The notes below the pieces were generated by a model that was not told the DNA's origin, searched no databases, and saw only the letters and a program-made list of their open reading frames with translations. Shown here piece by piece: positions 19,227 to 27,503 of a DNA stretch of 64,000 nt. Source of the DNA: Acidobacteriaceae bacterium. Its GTDB lineage: Bacteria > Acidobacteriota > Terriglobia > Terriglobales > Acidobacteriaceae. The position numbers were made by a program, and so were the translations under genes. Every line of letters starts with the position of its first letter. Position 1 is the first letter of the stretch. Location of the stretch: positions 62,001 to 126,000 of the forward strand of contig PLCO01000059.1 of the NCBI GenBank assembly GCA_003134815.1, in the 5' to 3' direction.

Positions 19227-19759
19227 GAGGCAAACCTCAGTATTGAAATTCATAGGTGCTGCGGGTCAGGTGCTGAGACGGGTCAGGTGCTGAGAATCGA
19301 TTGGCTTCCGCGGATTTCCCGTTGTAAACAGGCCACGGGGATTCCATGCCACCGGATTCCGTGCCACCGGATTCCGTGACTGAAGAACCCACGGTGGTTT
19401 AAGGCAATCCGTGTGCGGTTTTGAGAGGTGAATTATTAGAAAACATTCAGACGGGCGAAGCGCGTCTTTGAACGAATTCGAGCGCAGCAGAGCTCAAGGT
19501 CAGCTGCGACATGATCTGGGTCCCATCCGCTAGCCCACCAGGCCCGGGCAGCTTGACCATCTTCTCCGCGCAACGATCGTGTCTCCAAGGTAGAGACGAA
19601 CATTGTCGAGCGTGGGAGGGGTCGAATATAGAACTGCCTTCCCCCGCGGTAAACGACCGAGCCAACCGCCGCCTGGTCGTGGTAAATTCACAAGTACCCC
19701 CGGCCATACAGGTTTCATCGACATAGGTTTCAGTAGGCGCAACGGAGGTTATTCGAGAA
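19227..19759. other. Intergenic region with short repeats and a possible decayed gene
   Basis: Near 19262-19294 GGGTCAGGTGCTGAGA appears twice in tandem, and near 19346-19378 CCACCGGATTCCGTG appears twice. On the minus strand between 19447 and 19742, two overlapping frames carry protein-like segments (TETYVDETCMAGGTCEFTT in one, AVLYSTPPTLDNVRLYLGDT in the other). This could be a frameshifted remnant, but it could also be chance. GGAGG at 19744-19748 is the ribosome binding site of the next gene. Confidence 0.35.
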
Positions 19760-20122
19760 ATGGAAAGCACTCGCAGGTCCTTCACTTCAAGTACACTTTG
19801 CCTGGCTTTTGCATGCATGATGCTGGGCGTGATGAGCAACCAACTCGCCAGGGCGCAAAGCGCTCCCCCGCCTATCGGCGTCTGGGGCAACAAAACGGAA
19901 GGTCTGGTGGTTCAGCAGAGCGGAACCTGCGGCTTCCTGGTCAACGGCAGGGTCGCCTACACCGGAACCTGCCATTGGGAGGTCCCCACGGCCAGAGGAG
20001 GGATTCTCGATATGGTATATCCCATGCCTGTCGCTCCCGGCCACATTCGCTGGAGCGTTGTCTGGATAAATCAGACAACCATTACGCTCGATGGAGATGT
20101 CTTTACCAAGAAGTCGAACTAG
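19760..20122 (+). CDS. Small secreted protein of unknown function
   Basis: A 120-residue protein. The first 33 residues form a signal peptide (TLCLAFACMMLGVMSNQLARAQS, cut after A-Q or A). The mature part of about 87 residues contains IGVWGNKTEGLVVQQSGTCG, two cysteine-bearing strands (GTCGFLVNG, TGTCHWEVP) and MPVAPGHIRWSVVWINQTTI. It looks like a compact beta-sheet with one disulfide. No family is recognised. GGAGG is well placed before the ATG, which supports a real gene over the competing antisense frame. A hairpin at 20235-20261 may terminate it. Confidence 0.6.
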   Translation: MESTRRSFTSSTLCLAFACMMLGVMSNQLARAQSAPPPIGVWGNKTEGLVVQQSGTCGFLVNGRVAYTGTCHWEVPTARGGILDMVYPMPVAPGHIRWSVVWINQTTITLDGDVFTKKSN

Positions 20123-20234
20123 GGCGGGACTTCTGGAGCCACGCCCGCAAACCGGCTAGGCAGGCCGGCGAAGCGGTGATGCTGTTGGTGGCCTCTCGCA
20201 TACAAGAAGTCCCTGCAAAGGCCAGTCCGTCCGT

Positions 20235-20261
20235 AAAGCCTCCATGCTTCAAGGAGGCTTT
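20235..20261 (+). terminator. 9-bp stem hairpin downstream of the small secreted protein
   Basis: AAAGCCTCC (20235-20243) pairs perfectly with GGAGGCTTT (20253-20261) around a nine-base loop. The stem ends in T residues on the plus strand and lies about 110 bases after the stop codon, as for an intrinsic terminator. Confidence 0.5.
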
Positions 20262-20373
20262 CGGCGGTCATTGGATGTGATTCCGGCTGTGATTGCGGGG
20301 CGAAGCTGATTGTGGGCCGCGGCAGGAGCCGAGCCACAAGCACAGCCAGAATCCAGCTAAACCATTGATTCCA

Positions 20374-20448
20374 TGGTGGGCGCTGTAGGATTCGAACCTA
20401 CGACTTCCACCGTGTGAAGGTGGCACTCTACCGCTGAGTTAAGCGCCC
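20374..20448 (-). tRNA. tRNA-Val (anticodon CAC)
   Basis: Read on the minus strand, the sequence folds as a full cloverleaf. The acceptor stem is GGGCGCT/AGCGCCC with encoded ACCA. The D-arm is CTCAGCGGTAGAG. The anticodon stem is CCACC/GGTGG with loop TTCACAC (anticodon CAC), and the T-arm is CGTAGGTTCGAATCCTACA. It is 75 bases long including CCA. The tRNA stands alone and shows no integrated element at its 3' end within the window. Confidence 0.95.
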
Positions 20449-20862
20449 GGAAAAGGCATTGGAGGGGTTGCGTTCGGCAATCCAGCGCGGCCAGAATATC
20501 AGCAGCCGAAAAGGCGCAACCGGGAGGCGGTTTTTGCGTCCGATACCGCGTGCTGAGCTCCCGAAGCTCCGCAAACATGGCAGCGGCGTCGCAACCGGCT
20601 TCCCGTAGGGTAGATTAACACCAGCAGGGCTTTACGGCCAAACCAGCGCCGCCCAAAACAACAGTCAGCGGGCGGATTGCGCAAGGGCCGAAGGCCTAGC
20701 GAACCGAGCTATCCCGCTCGGGCTTACAAACCATGCTCAGGAGAGCGCGTTCCATTCGCCTTGCAATTCGCGCTTCAATTCGCATTGACAGCGAGCTCCC
20801 ATTCAACGGGGAAGCGGCGCCGCGGCCTGTTTACGGCCCCTTTTTCGGCCCCGTTTCTAGAC
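20449..20862. other. Intergenic region before the sigma factor gene
   Basis: No gene is supported. The sigma-factor frame stays open back to 20677, but the encoded residues are Arg/Ser/Pro-rich without family character. Near 20760-20788 the motif TTCGC..CAATTCGC recurs (the encoded FALQFALQFAL repeat). The promoter of the sigma operon should lie here, but no convincing -35/-10 pair could be assigned. Confidence 0.35.
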
Positions 20863-21744
20863 ATGATCGGCTCCCGACTGCCCTCCCGATTGGCCCGGCC
20901 CGACGCCTCCGCCGTTGTCCTCGCCCAGGCCGCCCAGCCGGGGGCAGGCGAAGAGGGCTCAGAAGACGGTTCAGAGGACGGAAATCCAGGGGAGGAAACC
21001 CCTTACGAGGCGCAACCTTCCGGCTCGGATGGGGTTCAAGAAGACATGGCTACGATGGTCCTCAACGGTCCCGCTTTGGGAGCGGGTTCGGCATCGGGTC
21101 CGGCATATCGACCGGGTGCAACCCCGGAGCCACGTGCCGGTGAGCCGCGTGTGGGCCTCAGAGAAGAACTGGACCCCAAGAGCGACGCAGCCATTATGCT
21201 GCGAGTCGCAGAGGGCGATGTTGCAGGTTTCAATTACCTGGCGGAAAAGTACCACCGGCCGATGATTCATTTCCTCTACCGGATGGTCGGAAACCAGGCT
21301 GTTGCCGAAGAATTGGCCCAGGAGGTCTTTCTTCGCGTTTATCGTGCCAGGAGCAGCTATCGGGCGGAGGCGAAGTTTACCACCTGGCTTTACCGGATCG
21401 CGACGAATCTCGCCGTGAATCATGCGCGCGACACCCGGCACGAACGGACCGCGCAAACGGTGTATCTGGATCAGCCGGACCCGGAGACGGGGACGACTCC
21501 CGATGTGGCCGACGATGAACCGACAGCGGAGCAGCAGTTGATGCGCGATGAGCGCATGACGGCAATTCGCCATCACGTGATGGCGCTGCCCGAGCGGCAA
21601 CGGATGGCCGTGTTGATGCACAAGTATCAAGGGATGGATTACAGGCAGATCGGTGAAGTACTCAAGTTGAGCGAATCGGCAACAAAATCGCTGCTCTTTC
21701 GCGCTTACCAGACGCTGCGGGACAAACTGAAGGATTTTGTTTGA
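20863..21744 (+). CDS. ECF-type RNA polymerase sigma factor with acidic N-terminal extension
   Basis: The last 185 residues are a standard ECF sigma factor. Region 2 is seen in DAAIMLRVAEGDVAGFNYL, LYRMVGNQAVAEELAQEVFL and FTTWLYRIATNLAVNHARD; region 4 in LPERQRMAVLMHKYQGMDY, IGEVLKLSESATKSLLFRAY and the following helix. Ahead of this lies an unusual extension rich in Glu, Gly, Pro and Ala (GEEGSEDGSEDGNPGEE). The start is uncertain: ATG at 20863 is given, ATG at 21046 (232 residues) is an alternative, and neither has a strong ribosome binding site. The following anti-sigma gene suggests the sigma is held inactive until an envelope signal arrives. Confidence 0.85.
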   Translation: MIGSRLPSRLARPDASAVVLAQAAQPGAGEEGSEDGSEDGNPGEETPYEAQPSGSDGVQEDMATMVLNGPALGAGSASGPAYRPGATPEPRAGEPRVGLREELDPKSDAAIMLRVAEGDVAGFNYLAEKYHRPMIHFLYRMVGNQAVAEELAQEVFLRVYRARSSYRAEAKFTTWLYRIATNLAVNHARDTRHERTAQTVYLDQPDPETGTTPDVADDEPTAEQQLMRDERMTAIRHHVMALPERQRMAVLMHKYQGMDYRQIGEVLKLSESATKSLLFRAYQTLRDKLKDFV

Positions 21745-21816
21745 AGGCAAGAGTGAAAAAAGGCCGGAGCCCTCTAAAAAGGAAAATCGTCCGGCAGAAA
21801 CATGGGGTGGCAAACG

Positions 21817-22326
21817 ATGAAACAGATAAAGAAAAATTGCACGGGAATGGATGCTGAGCTGGCCGAAGTGCTGCTCGATTCGCGCCCGGCTTCGGCCGAG
21901 GTTCAGGCGCATGTTGCCGAGTGCGAGGACTGCCAGAGCAAGCTCGACGAACTGAAGGCGACCATGGATTTGATGGATGCCTGGAAGGCGCCTGAGCCGA
22001 GCCCTTACTTCATGACGCGGCTCAGCGCATCAATGCGTGAAGAGCGCCAGGCCGCGCCGGCCGGCTGGTTTGCAGGCGCCTTTGCGCGGCTGCGCGCAAC
22101 CGTGACGTATGGGCCGGGATTGCACGCCCGTCCGCTGGCCGCCGTGGCGCTTACCATTGCGCTGCTGGTGGGCGGAGGAACCTATCTCGGCGTGACGAAC
22201 TGGATGCAGCCCGCGCAAGCGACTGGCCGGAACGCTGCTGTAGTGCACGACCTGCAAACGCTGGATTCAAACGCGCAGGTGCTGGATCAGATGGAAGCGC
22301 TTACCGCCAGCCAGAACGGAGAATGA
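21817..22326 (+). CDS. Zinc-finger anti-sigma factor (ZAS-type), single transmembrane
   Basis: A 169-residue protein. The N-terminal domain has HVAECEDC, the HxxxCxxC zinc-binding motif of zinc-associated anti-sigma factors, within about 45 residues of the start. One transmembrane segment (PLAAVALTIALLVGGGTYLG) follows at about residues 105-125, and a short outer tail rich in Gln, Asn and Ala ends the protein. Family members bind the cognate ECF sigma from the cytoplasmic side. The ATG in front of KQIKKNCTG is preferred because GGGGTGG lies six bases upstream. The gene lies 70 bases after the sigma gene and its stop overlaps an in-frame ATG of the next frame, so the three genes form one operon. 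Confidence 0.82.
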   Translation: MKQIKKNCTGMDAELAEVLLDSRPASAEVQAHVAECEDCQSKLDELKATMDLMDAWKAPEPSPYFMTRLSASMREERQAAPAGWFAGAFARLRATVTYGPGLHARPLAAVALTIALLVGGGTYLGVTNWMQPAQATGRNAAVVHDLQTLDSNAQVLDQMEALTASQNGE

Positions 22327-22436
22327 CCTTTTTGAATTTCGGCCGCTTGCCGGGAACCACGCGCCGAGAGTCGCTCGCTGGTAGCCAACTCAGAGGCAAA
22401 TCGGAGCCGAATCGGAGCGAACTAGGAGAAAGACTC

Positions 22437-23363
22437 GTGAACAGGAATTCCAACGCGGAAAGAGTGCGTCCGGCGGCAGTGGCCGCCGCGGTCCTGTTCG
22501 TCTGCTCGTTCCTTTGTCTGACCGTGGCGGCCGCGTCCGGTCAGCGTAGTTTTCAGCGCGGTGCTGCGCAGGGCCAATTCCGATACGCGCAAACGCAGGC
22601 CCGGCAAAACGGAGCGCAGAATCAGCGGCAGTATCGGAATCAGCAGCGGCAATATCAGGCGCAGCAACCGCGAAATCAGAATCAGCAGCGGCCGTACCAA
22701 AATCAACAACGGCCCTACCAGAATCAACAGCGGCCGTACCAGAATCAACAGCGGCCGTATCAGGCCCAGCAGAGGCCTTATCAGCCAACGCCGCAGTATA
22801 ACGGCGCGCTACACCCGACGCTTGCAGGCCCGGCTCTCGGTGGCAGCCCGAACGCTCCTGTGCCGAGCTATACGCGTCCCGGATATCCCAACGCAAATCG
22901 GCCCGGCGGCTATTATCCCGGCGCGGCGCCGCCTGGGCATTTAGGCGACTGGCTCAACAAGCACCAGGGCCTTCCTGTCCCGGATCAGGAGCGATTGCTG
23001 CGCAGCGATCCCAGCTTCAACCGTCTGCCGCCCGCCACCCAGCAGCGCCTGGCGCAGCAGTTGCACCAGTTGGATCAGCTTCCCGAGCAGCAGCGCGAGC
23101 GCCGCCTCGCGCGCAGCGAGATGCTGGAGCATATGTCGCCGCAAGATCAAATGCAGGTTCGCCAGGCAGGGCGCGGTTTCATGGCGCTCCCGCCCGATCG
23201 TCAGTCCATGGTCAAGCGCGCCTTCCAGGATCTGCGCTCAGTGCCGCTCGATCAGCGCGCCACGGTGCTGAACTCGGCGCGCTATCAAAACCAGTTCAGT
23301 CCGGACGAGCGCGACATTCTTACGAATCTTCTGCGCGCCGAACCCTACGAGGCGCCACGCTGA
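22437..23363 (+). CDS. DUF3106 domain protein with Gln/Asn/Arg/Tyr-rich repeats, exported
   Basis: A 308-residue protein. RPAAVAAAVLFVCSFLCLTV then AAASGQ is a signal sequence. Residues about 45-115 are a low-complexity Q/N/R/Y-rich region with five near-identical heptapeptides NQQRPYQ, followed by a Pro/Gly-rich linker. Residues about 175-305 match DUF3106: QERLLRSDPSFNRLPPATQQ, LPEQQRERRLARSEMLEHMS, and FSPDERDILTNLL. The function is unknown; the position after sigma/anti-sigma genes suggests an envelope stress partner. A GTG at 22437 with AGGAG upstream is chosen; an alternative ATG at 22323 overlaps the anti-sigma stop. Confidence 0.75.
   Translation: MNRNSNAERVRPAAVAAAVLFVCSFLCLTVAAASGQRSFQRGAAQGQFRYAQTQARQNGAQNQRQYRNQQRQYQAQQPRNQNQQRPYQNQQRPYQNQQRPYQNQQRPYQAQQRPYQPTPQYNGALHPTLAGPALGGSPNAPVPSYTRPGYPNANRPGGYYPGAAPPGHLGDWLNKHQGLPVPDQERLLRSDPSFNRLPPATQQRLAQQLHQLDQLPEQQRERRLARSEMLEHMSPQDQMQVRQAGRGFMALPPDRQSMVKRAFQDLRSVPLDQRATVLNSARYQNQFSPDERDILTNLLRAEPYEAPR
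22680..22784 (+). repeat. Five tandem 21-base coding repeats (NQQRPYQ)
   Basis: Five consecutive 21-base units inside the DUF3106 gene each encode NQQRPYQ or a one-to-two residue variant (AQQRPYQ in the last). The period is a multiple of three and the units sit in frame, so this is a coding repeat able to expand or contract without frameshift. Confidence 0.85.
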
Positions 23364-23399
23364 CGCCCCACTGACAAAGTGATCGCGGCTCCGCCGGCA

Positions 23400-24332
23400 C
23401 TAGAGTCTGCTCCTGAAGAACGCCAGCGATCTTTGCAATCCTTCCTTGAGCCCGACGCGCGGCTCCCATCCAAGATGCGTGCGCGCCTTGGTGATGTCCG
23501 GCCGCCGGCGCGTGGGATCGTCCACGGGCAGATCGACATAGCTTAATTTGCTTTCAGAGTTAGTTACTTCGAGCACGGCCTTCGCGCATTCCAAAATCGT
23601 GAACTCCACGGGGTTGCCGATATTAACGGGAAGGTGCTCCTTGCTGCGCGACAGCAGCACGATCCCTTCAATGAGATCGTCGACGTAGCAAAAGCTCCGC
23701 GTCTGGCTGCCGTCACCATAGATTGTGAGTGGCTCGCCGCGCAGAGCCTGCATCATGAAGTTCGAGATAACGCGGCCGTCACCGGGATGCAGGCGCGGGC
23801 CGTAGGTGTTGAAGATGCGCACCATGCGCGTATCCACTCCGCGCGAACGGTGGTAAGCCATTACCATCGCTTCACCGAATCGCTTGGATTCGTCGTAGAC
23901 CGAGCGCGGACCAACCGGATTCACATTGCCCCAATAAGTTTCTGGCTGAGGATGCACTAAAGGATCGCCATAGCACTCCGACGTTGAGGCGTGAAGAAAA
24001 GCCGCGCCATACTTCGCGGCAATCTGCAAAGTGTTCTCAACGCCAACCGAGCCCACCCGCAGAGTTTCAATTCCCAGGCGCAGATATTCAGGCGGGCTGG
24101 CCGGCGAGGCGAAGTTGAAGACGTAATCGACATGCCCGGGATCGAAAGAAGCACAGATATCGCGTTCCTCGAAACGAAAGCGGGAATCGTTGGCGAGATG
24201 GGCCAGGTTTGCGGAGTCGCTTGTGGACAGGTTGTCGACGCCCAGAACGGTGCAGCCTTCGCCGAGCAAACGATCGGTGAGGTGAGAACCAAGGAATCCA
24301 GCGGCGCCGGTCACAAGTGCGGACTTAGGCAA
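23400..24332 (-). CDS. UDP-glucuronate decarboxylase (UDP-xylose synthase) / NAD-dependent epimerase
   Basis: A 310-residue short-chain dehydrogenase-type protein. It has the Rossmann motif TGAAGFLGSHL, the FASPASPPEY segment characteristic of UDP-glucuronate decarboxylases, the catalytic SVYDESKRFGEA (YxxxK), and RIFNTYGPRLHPGDGRVISN. It would convert UDP-glucuronate into UDP-xylose. The gene directly downstream of UDP-glucose 6-dehydrogenase on the same strand supports this, as together they make UDP-xylose from UDP-glucose for exopolysaccharide. The start appears to be TTG, with CAGGAG nine bases upstream. A dTDP-glucose dehydratase role is less likely given the ASPASPPEY motif. Confidence 0.88.
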   Translation of the reverse strand: MPKSALVTGAAGFLGSHLTDRLLGEGCTVLGVDNLSTSDSANLAHLANDSRFRFEERDICASFDPGHVDYVFNFASPASPPEYLRLGIETLRVGSVGVENTLQIAAKYGAAFLHASTSECYGDPLVHPQPETYWGNVNPVGPRSVYDESKRFGEAMVMAYHRSRGVDTRMVRIFNTYGPRLHPGDGRVISNFMMQALRGEPLTIYGDGSQTRSFCYVDDLIEGIVLLSRSKEHLPVNIGNPVEFTILECAKAVLEVTNSESKLSYVDLPVDDPTRRRPDITKARTHLGWEPRVGLKEGLQRSLAFFRSRL

Positions 24333-24436
24333 GATTCAATACTCCTGACCGACAAACTCAAATCGGAAGTGGGTTGCTAAAGGAACCGCGCGGCCGGCTC
24401 AGCCGCATCAAACGAAACGCCACGTAAGCAGCGCGG

Positions 24437-25852
24437 TTAGACTGGCACTTTGCGCGGCTTGCCTTCCTGCGCATGATAGCTTGCCTGCCTGCCCACGCTC
24501 ACATAAGTAAAGCCGTGGCTCTGCATCTCGGCCGGCTTATACAGGTTGCGCCCGTCGATGATGATGGGGAAACGCAGTGCCCGATTCAGCCGCGCCAAAT
24601 CGATTGCGGCGAACTCTTTCCAGTCCGTCAGGATCAACAACGCATCCGCGTCCTTGGCTGCCTTGTATGGATCGTCCGCGTACTTCATATTCGCGGCAGG
24701 CGGCAACACTTCCTTTGCGCGCTCCATCGCCGCAGGATCGTACGCCGTGATAACGGCGCCTGCTTGCAGAAGCTTCTTGATGATCTCAACGGCGGGTGAC
24801 TCGCGAATGTCGTCCGTGTCGCCCTTGAAGGCCAGGCCCAGCGCTGCCAGGCGCTTGCCGCGGAGAGTCCACAGCGCCGAACGCACTTTATTGAAGAATA
24901 CTTCCCTCTGCGTATCGTTGATTTTGCGAACTTCCTCAAGCAACTGAAGGTTGACGCCGCGTTCCTGCGCCACCCAATGGAACGCGGCCACGTCCTTGGG
25001 AAAGCACGAGCCTCCGTATCCGAGCCCCGCGCGGAGAAATTTCGGCCCGATGCGGCTATCGAGACCGATGCCGGCGGCAATGTCCTCGATGTCCGCATCC
25101 ACCGCCTCGGCCAGGTTGGCCACCGCGTTGATGAAGGAAATTTTCATGGCCAGAAAAGCATTCGACGCGTGCTTGATGATCTCCGCGCTCTGCGTTGAAG
25201 TGACAAGCAGCCGCGCCGGCTTTTCCTTGCTGCATGGCCCGGGAACAGATCCCGGCTGCGCATAGTAGGCGCCACCGGTAAGCGGCCCATAGACTCGCCG
25301 CAATACCTCCGCGGAGCGCTCGTTGCTTGCTCCCACTACGATCCGGTCAGGATGCAGAAAATCGACGATTGCCGTGCCTTCGCGCAGGAACTCGGGGTTG
25401 GAGACTACGTCAAATTGCTCGTTATCCACTCCATGCCGGTGCAACACGCGCCGAATCCAGTCGTTGGTGTACACCGGAACCGTGCTCTTCTCCACGATCA
25501 CTTTGTAGCTTTTGATAGCGCGCGCAATCTCTGCCACCACAGCTTCGACGTAGGACAGATCTGCGGCGCCCTCATCGCCCTGCGGAGTGCCGACGGCGAT
25601 AAAAACCGCCTCGCTCTGCTCAACGGCCTCAGCAAGCCGCGTTGTAAATGTCACATTCGCGCCGCGGTGCTTCGCCAGCAATTCCGGCAGATGCTCTTCA
25701 AAAATCGGCACGCCGCCCTCGCAGAGCTGCTTCACCCGGGCCTCGTCATTGTCGACGCAAATGACTCGATGGCCCATGTCCGCGAGACAAGCTGCGGCCA
25801 CCAGCCCTACGTATCCTGACCCGATCACACAAATTGACACTGATTTCGACAT
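24437..25852 (-). CDS. UDP-glucose 6-dehydrogenase
   Basis: A 471-residue enzyme oxidising UDP-glucose to UDP-glucuronate with two NAD. N-terminal ICVIGSGYVGLVAAACLADM is the NAD-binding motif. EKSTVPVYTNDWIRRVL, SNPEFLREGTAIVDFLHPDR and LGYGGSCFPKDVAAF with the catalytic cysteine follow, and FKGDTDDIRESPAVEIIKKL opens the C-terminal UDP-binding domain. The ATG before SKSVSICVIG is preferred to one nine codons upstream. It lies about 100 bases before the UDP-xylose synthase gene, an arrangement that channels the product. It probably serves capsule or exopolysaccharide synthesis, as do manC and the sugar transferase elsewhere in the window. Confidence 0.95.
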   Translation of the reverse strand: MSKSVSICVIGSGYVGLVAAACLADMGHRVICVDNDEARVKQLCEGGVPIFEEHLPELLAKHRGANVTFTTRLAEAVEQSEAVFIAVGTPQGDEGAADLSYVEAVVAEIARAIKSYKVIVEKSTVPVYTNDWIRRVLHRHGVDNEQFDVVSNPEFLREGTAIVDFLHPDRIVVGASNERSAEVLRRVYGPLTGGAYYAQPGSVPGPCSKEKPARLLVTSTQSAEIIKHASNAFLAMKISFINAVANLAEAVDADIEDIAAGIGLDSRIGPKFLRAGLGYGGSCFPKDVAAFHWVAQERGVNLQLLEEVRKINDTQREVFFNKVRSALWTLRGKRLAALGLAFKGDTDDIRESPAVEIIKKLLQAGAVITAYDPAAMERAKEVLPPAANMKYADDPYKAAKDADALLILTDWKEFAAIDLARLNRALRFPIIIDGRNLYKPAEMQSHGFTYVSVGRQASYHAQEGKPRKVPV

Positions 25853-26224
25853 GCCTCTGCTCAACCCTCTCTCCGCCATTCTACGGGCGCGCAGGCTAAG
25901 TTACGCAATTCCCTTTCGGTTGTATGTCGCGAAACCACCGAATCAAGTGGGATTCAGCAGTTCGCCGGTTCATCGCCCTATGAATCGCCCTATGAATCGT
26001 CCTGATATTTGCGTCTCAACCTGGGCCTGTGCGCGCCCAATGCATGATGCGTCTTGGCAATTACCCGGCGTGTACATTGCGGTGGAGCGGCATTCCGATC
26101 GTTCCCCTATCGGACAGTTTCATCGCCCCATTCGGAACCCTCCTCTCGGCTACAATTGGATACAGGCCAAAGGTCAAATTTCATAGCGCATCGCGCACAA
26201 ACTGAGTAAGGAGCTGCACCCTCT
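25853..26224. other. Intergenic region upstream of efp with short tandem repeat
   Basis: Between divergent ugd and efp no gene is supported. Near 25971-26004 ATCGCCCTATGA is repeated in tandem, with a third partial copy. GGCTACAATTGG near 26150 contains a TACAAT that could be a -10 element for efp, but no matching -35 is evident. AAGGAG lies nine bases before the efp start. Confidence 0.35.
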
Positions 26225-26785
26225 ATGGCGATTCCCGCCACACAATTACGCCCGGGCATGATCATCAAACACAACGACCAGCTTCACACGGTCTTCAAGG
26301 TGGAGCACCGCACGCCGGGCAATCTTCGCGCCTTTATCCAGGCCAAGCTGCGCAACCTGAAATCGGGAGCCATGTTTGAGCACCGCTTCCGCTCAGCCGA
26401 TGCCATCGAAAAAGTAGTGGTTGACGAAATTTCCATGGAGTTCCTCTACGCCGACGGCGACGATTTCTACTTCATGAATCCAGTTGACTATGAGCAGACA
26501 GTGCTCAAGAGTTCGACGCTTGGAGATGCAGTCGAATACCTGACCGCCAACCTGCAAATCAAGGTGAGCTACTTCGATGGGCAGCCGGTGGGAATTGAAT
26601 TGCCGCAGGCCGTCGACCTGCAAGTGGTCGAAACCGAGCCGGGACTCAAGTCAGCAACGGCATCGAGCGTCACAAAACCCGCCAAGACCGAGACCGGCCT
26701 TGTGGTCCAGGTGCCGCCGTTCATCAACGAGGGCGAAAAGATTCGCGTGGATACCAGCGACGGCGCGTATATGAGCCGCGCGTAA
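26225..26785 (+). CDS. efp: Translation elongation factor P
   Basis: EF-P binds between the P and E sites and relieves stalling at polyproline. The 186-residue protein has three beta-barrel domains: MAIPATQLRPGMIIKHNDQL starts the KOW-like domain, LYADGDDFYFMNPVDYEQ lies in domain II, and VVQVPPFINEGEKIRVDTSD near the end is the C-terminal signature. The tip of domain I reads PGNLRAF where the E. coli protein has PGKGQAF, so the canonical modified lysine is replaced. AAGGAG precedes the ATG. No EpmA, EpmB or EarP gene is seen nearby. The DinB-like gene follows after 34 bases and may be co-transcribed. Confidence 0.95.
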   Translation: MAIPATQLRPGMIIKHNDQLHTVFKVEHRTPGNLRAFIQAKLRNLKSGAMFEHRFRSADAIEKVVVDEISMEFLYADGDDFYFMNPVDYEQTVLKSSTLGDAVEYLTANLQIKVSYFDGQPVGIELPQAVDLQVVETEPGLKSATASSVTKPAKTETGLVVQVPPFINEGEKIRVDTSDGAYMSRA

Positions 26786-26819
26786 TTTCCACCCGCAACG
26801 TCAACTTCAGGAGGGTCCC

Positions 26820-27308
26820 ATGCCAGTCCCCGCAGTCATCGCCACCGCCGCCGAAAACTACCGCTTCAACTCCGACTTTCTCACCAGAACCGTCGAGGAT
26901 CTGTCGCCCGAAGAGTGGCTGCGGCGACCTGACGAGAAATTGAACCACATCGCGTGGATTGTGGGCCACGTAATCTGGGCGCGTAAGGCAGTGCTTAGTA
27001 GGCTTGGAACAGAATGGTCGCAGCCCTGGCTCAGTTCGTTCGCGCGCGGAGTGAAGTGCAACGATGTAGCAACCTTCCCGTCGCCGGACACGTTGAAGGC
27101 CGCCTGGCACGAAGTCTCCGGAGTGCTGGCCACGGCGCTCGATGGCGCTTCGGAAGATGCGCTCTCGCAGGCTTCCACGCAGGGCCCTCCGAGCGCTGAC
27201 GGCAAGATCAGCGGCGTCATCAACTTTCTCGCCATCCACGAGACGTATCACGTGGGGCAGGCCTCGTATCTGCGCAGCTGGATGGGCCACAAGGGACTGA
27301 TGGGATAG
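26820..27308 (+). CDS. DinB-family protein
   Basis: A 162-residue four-helix-bundle protein of the DinB/YfiT-like superfamily. The metal-binding histidines are visible in KLNHIAWIVGHVIWA and AIHETYHVGQASYLRSW, at the positions usual for this family. Members include metal-dependent thiol transferases and many proteins of unknown role; no substrate can be assigned. AGGAGG lies directly upstream of the ATG. The gene follows efp at short distance. A second, different DinB-like gene sits at 47990-48535. Confidence 0.8.
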   Translation: MPVPAVIATAAENYRFNSDFLTRTVEDLSPEEWLRRPDEKLNHIAWIVGHVIWARKAVLSRLGTEWSQPWLSSFARGVKCNDVATFPSPDTLKAAWHEVSGVLATALDGASEDALSQASTQGPPSADGKISGVINFLAIHETYHVGQASYLRSWMGHKGLMG

Positions 27309-27350
27309 CCGGTCAGAGTATATCCGCTCAAGGACGAGCCGGCCAGAGAT

Positions 27351-27402
27351 GTTCAGGCCTGCGACGTTCAGATCCGCGACGTTCAGGCCTGCGACGTTCA
27401 GG
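27351..27402. repeat. Tandem 15-base repeat (GTTCAGGCCTGCGAC)
   Basis: GTTCAGGCCTGCGAC, GTTCAGATCCGCGAC and GTTCAGGCCTGCGAC follow one another, then a partial fourth copy begins GTTCAGG. The period is 15 bases and the array lies in the short intergenic space between the DinB-like gene and the serpin gene. Confidence 0.8.
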
Positions 27403-27503
27403 TCGGGGCCGCATCGATTGGTCACAAATTTGGATGCAAGAAATGCCTTGAGCTGCGTTCTACGGTTAGCCGGTACGTGGCGGTAGGCCAACAGGAGGCT
27501 CAC

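Noticed and set aside
20374-20448. tRNA-Val as an integration site for a genomic island
   Set aside because: No integrase, no repeated copy of the tRNA 3' end and no compositional change were found next to it.
20357-20578. A minus-strand open frame
   Set aside because: It contains the whole tRNA-Val gene and so cannot be a protein-coding gene.
22680-22784. Regular direct repeats considered as a CRISPR array
   Set aside because: The period is 21 bases with no spacers, and the units are in frame inside the DUF3106 gene. No CRISPR array or cas gene is in the window.
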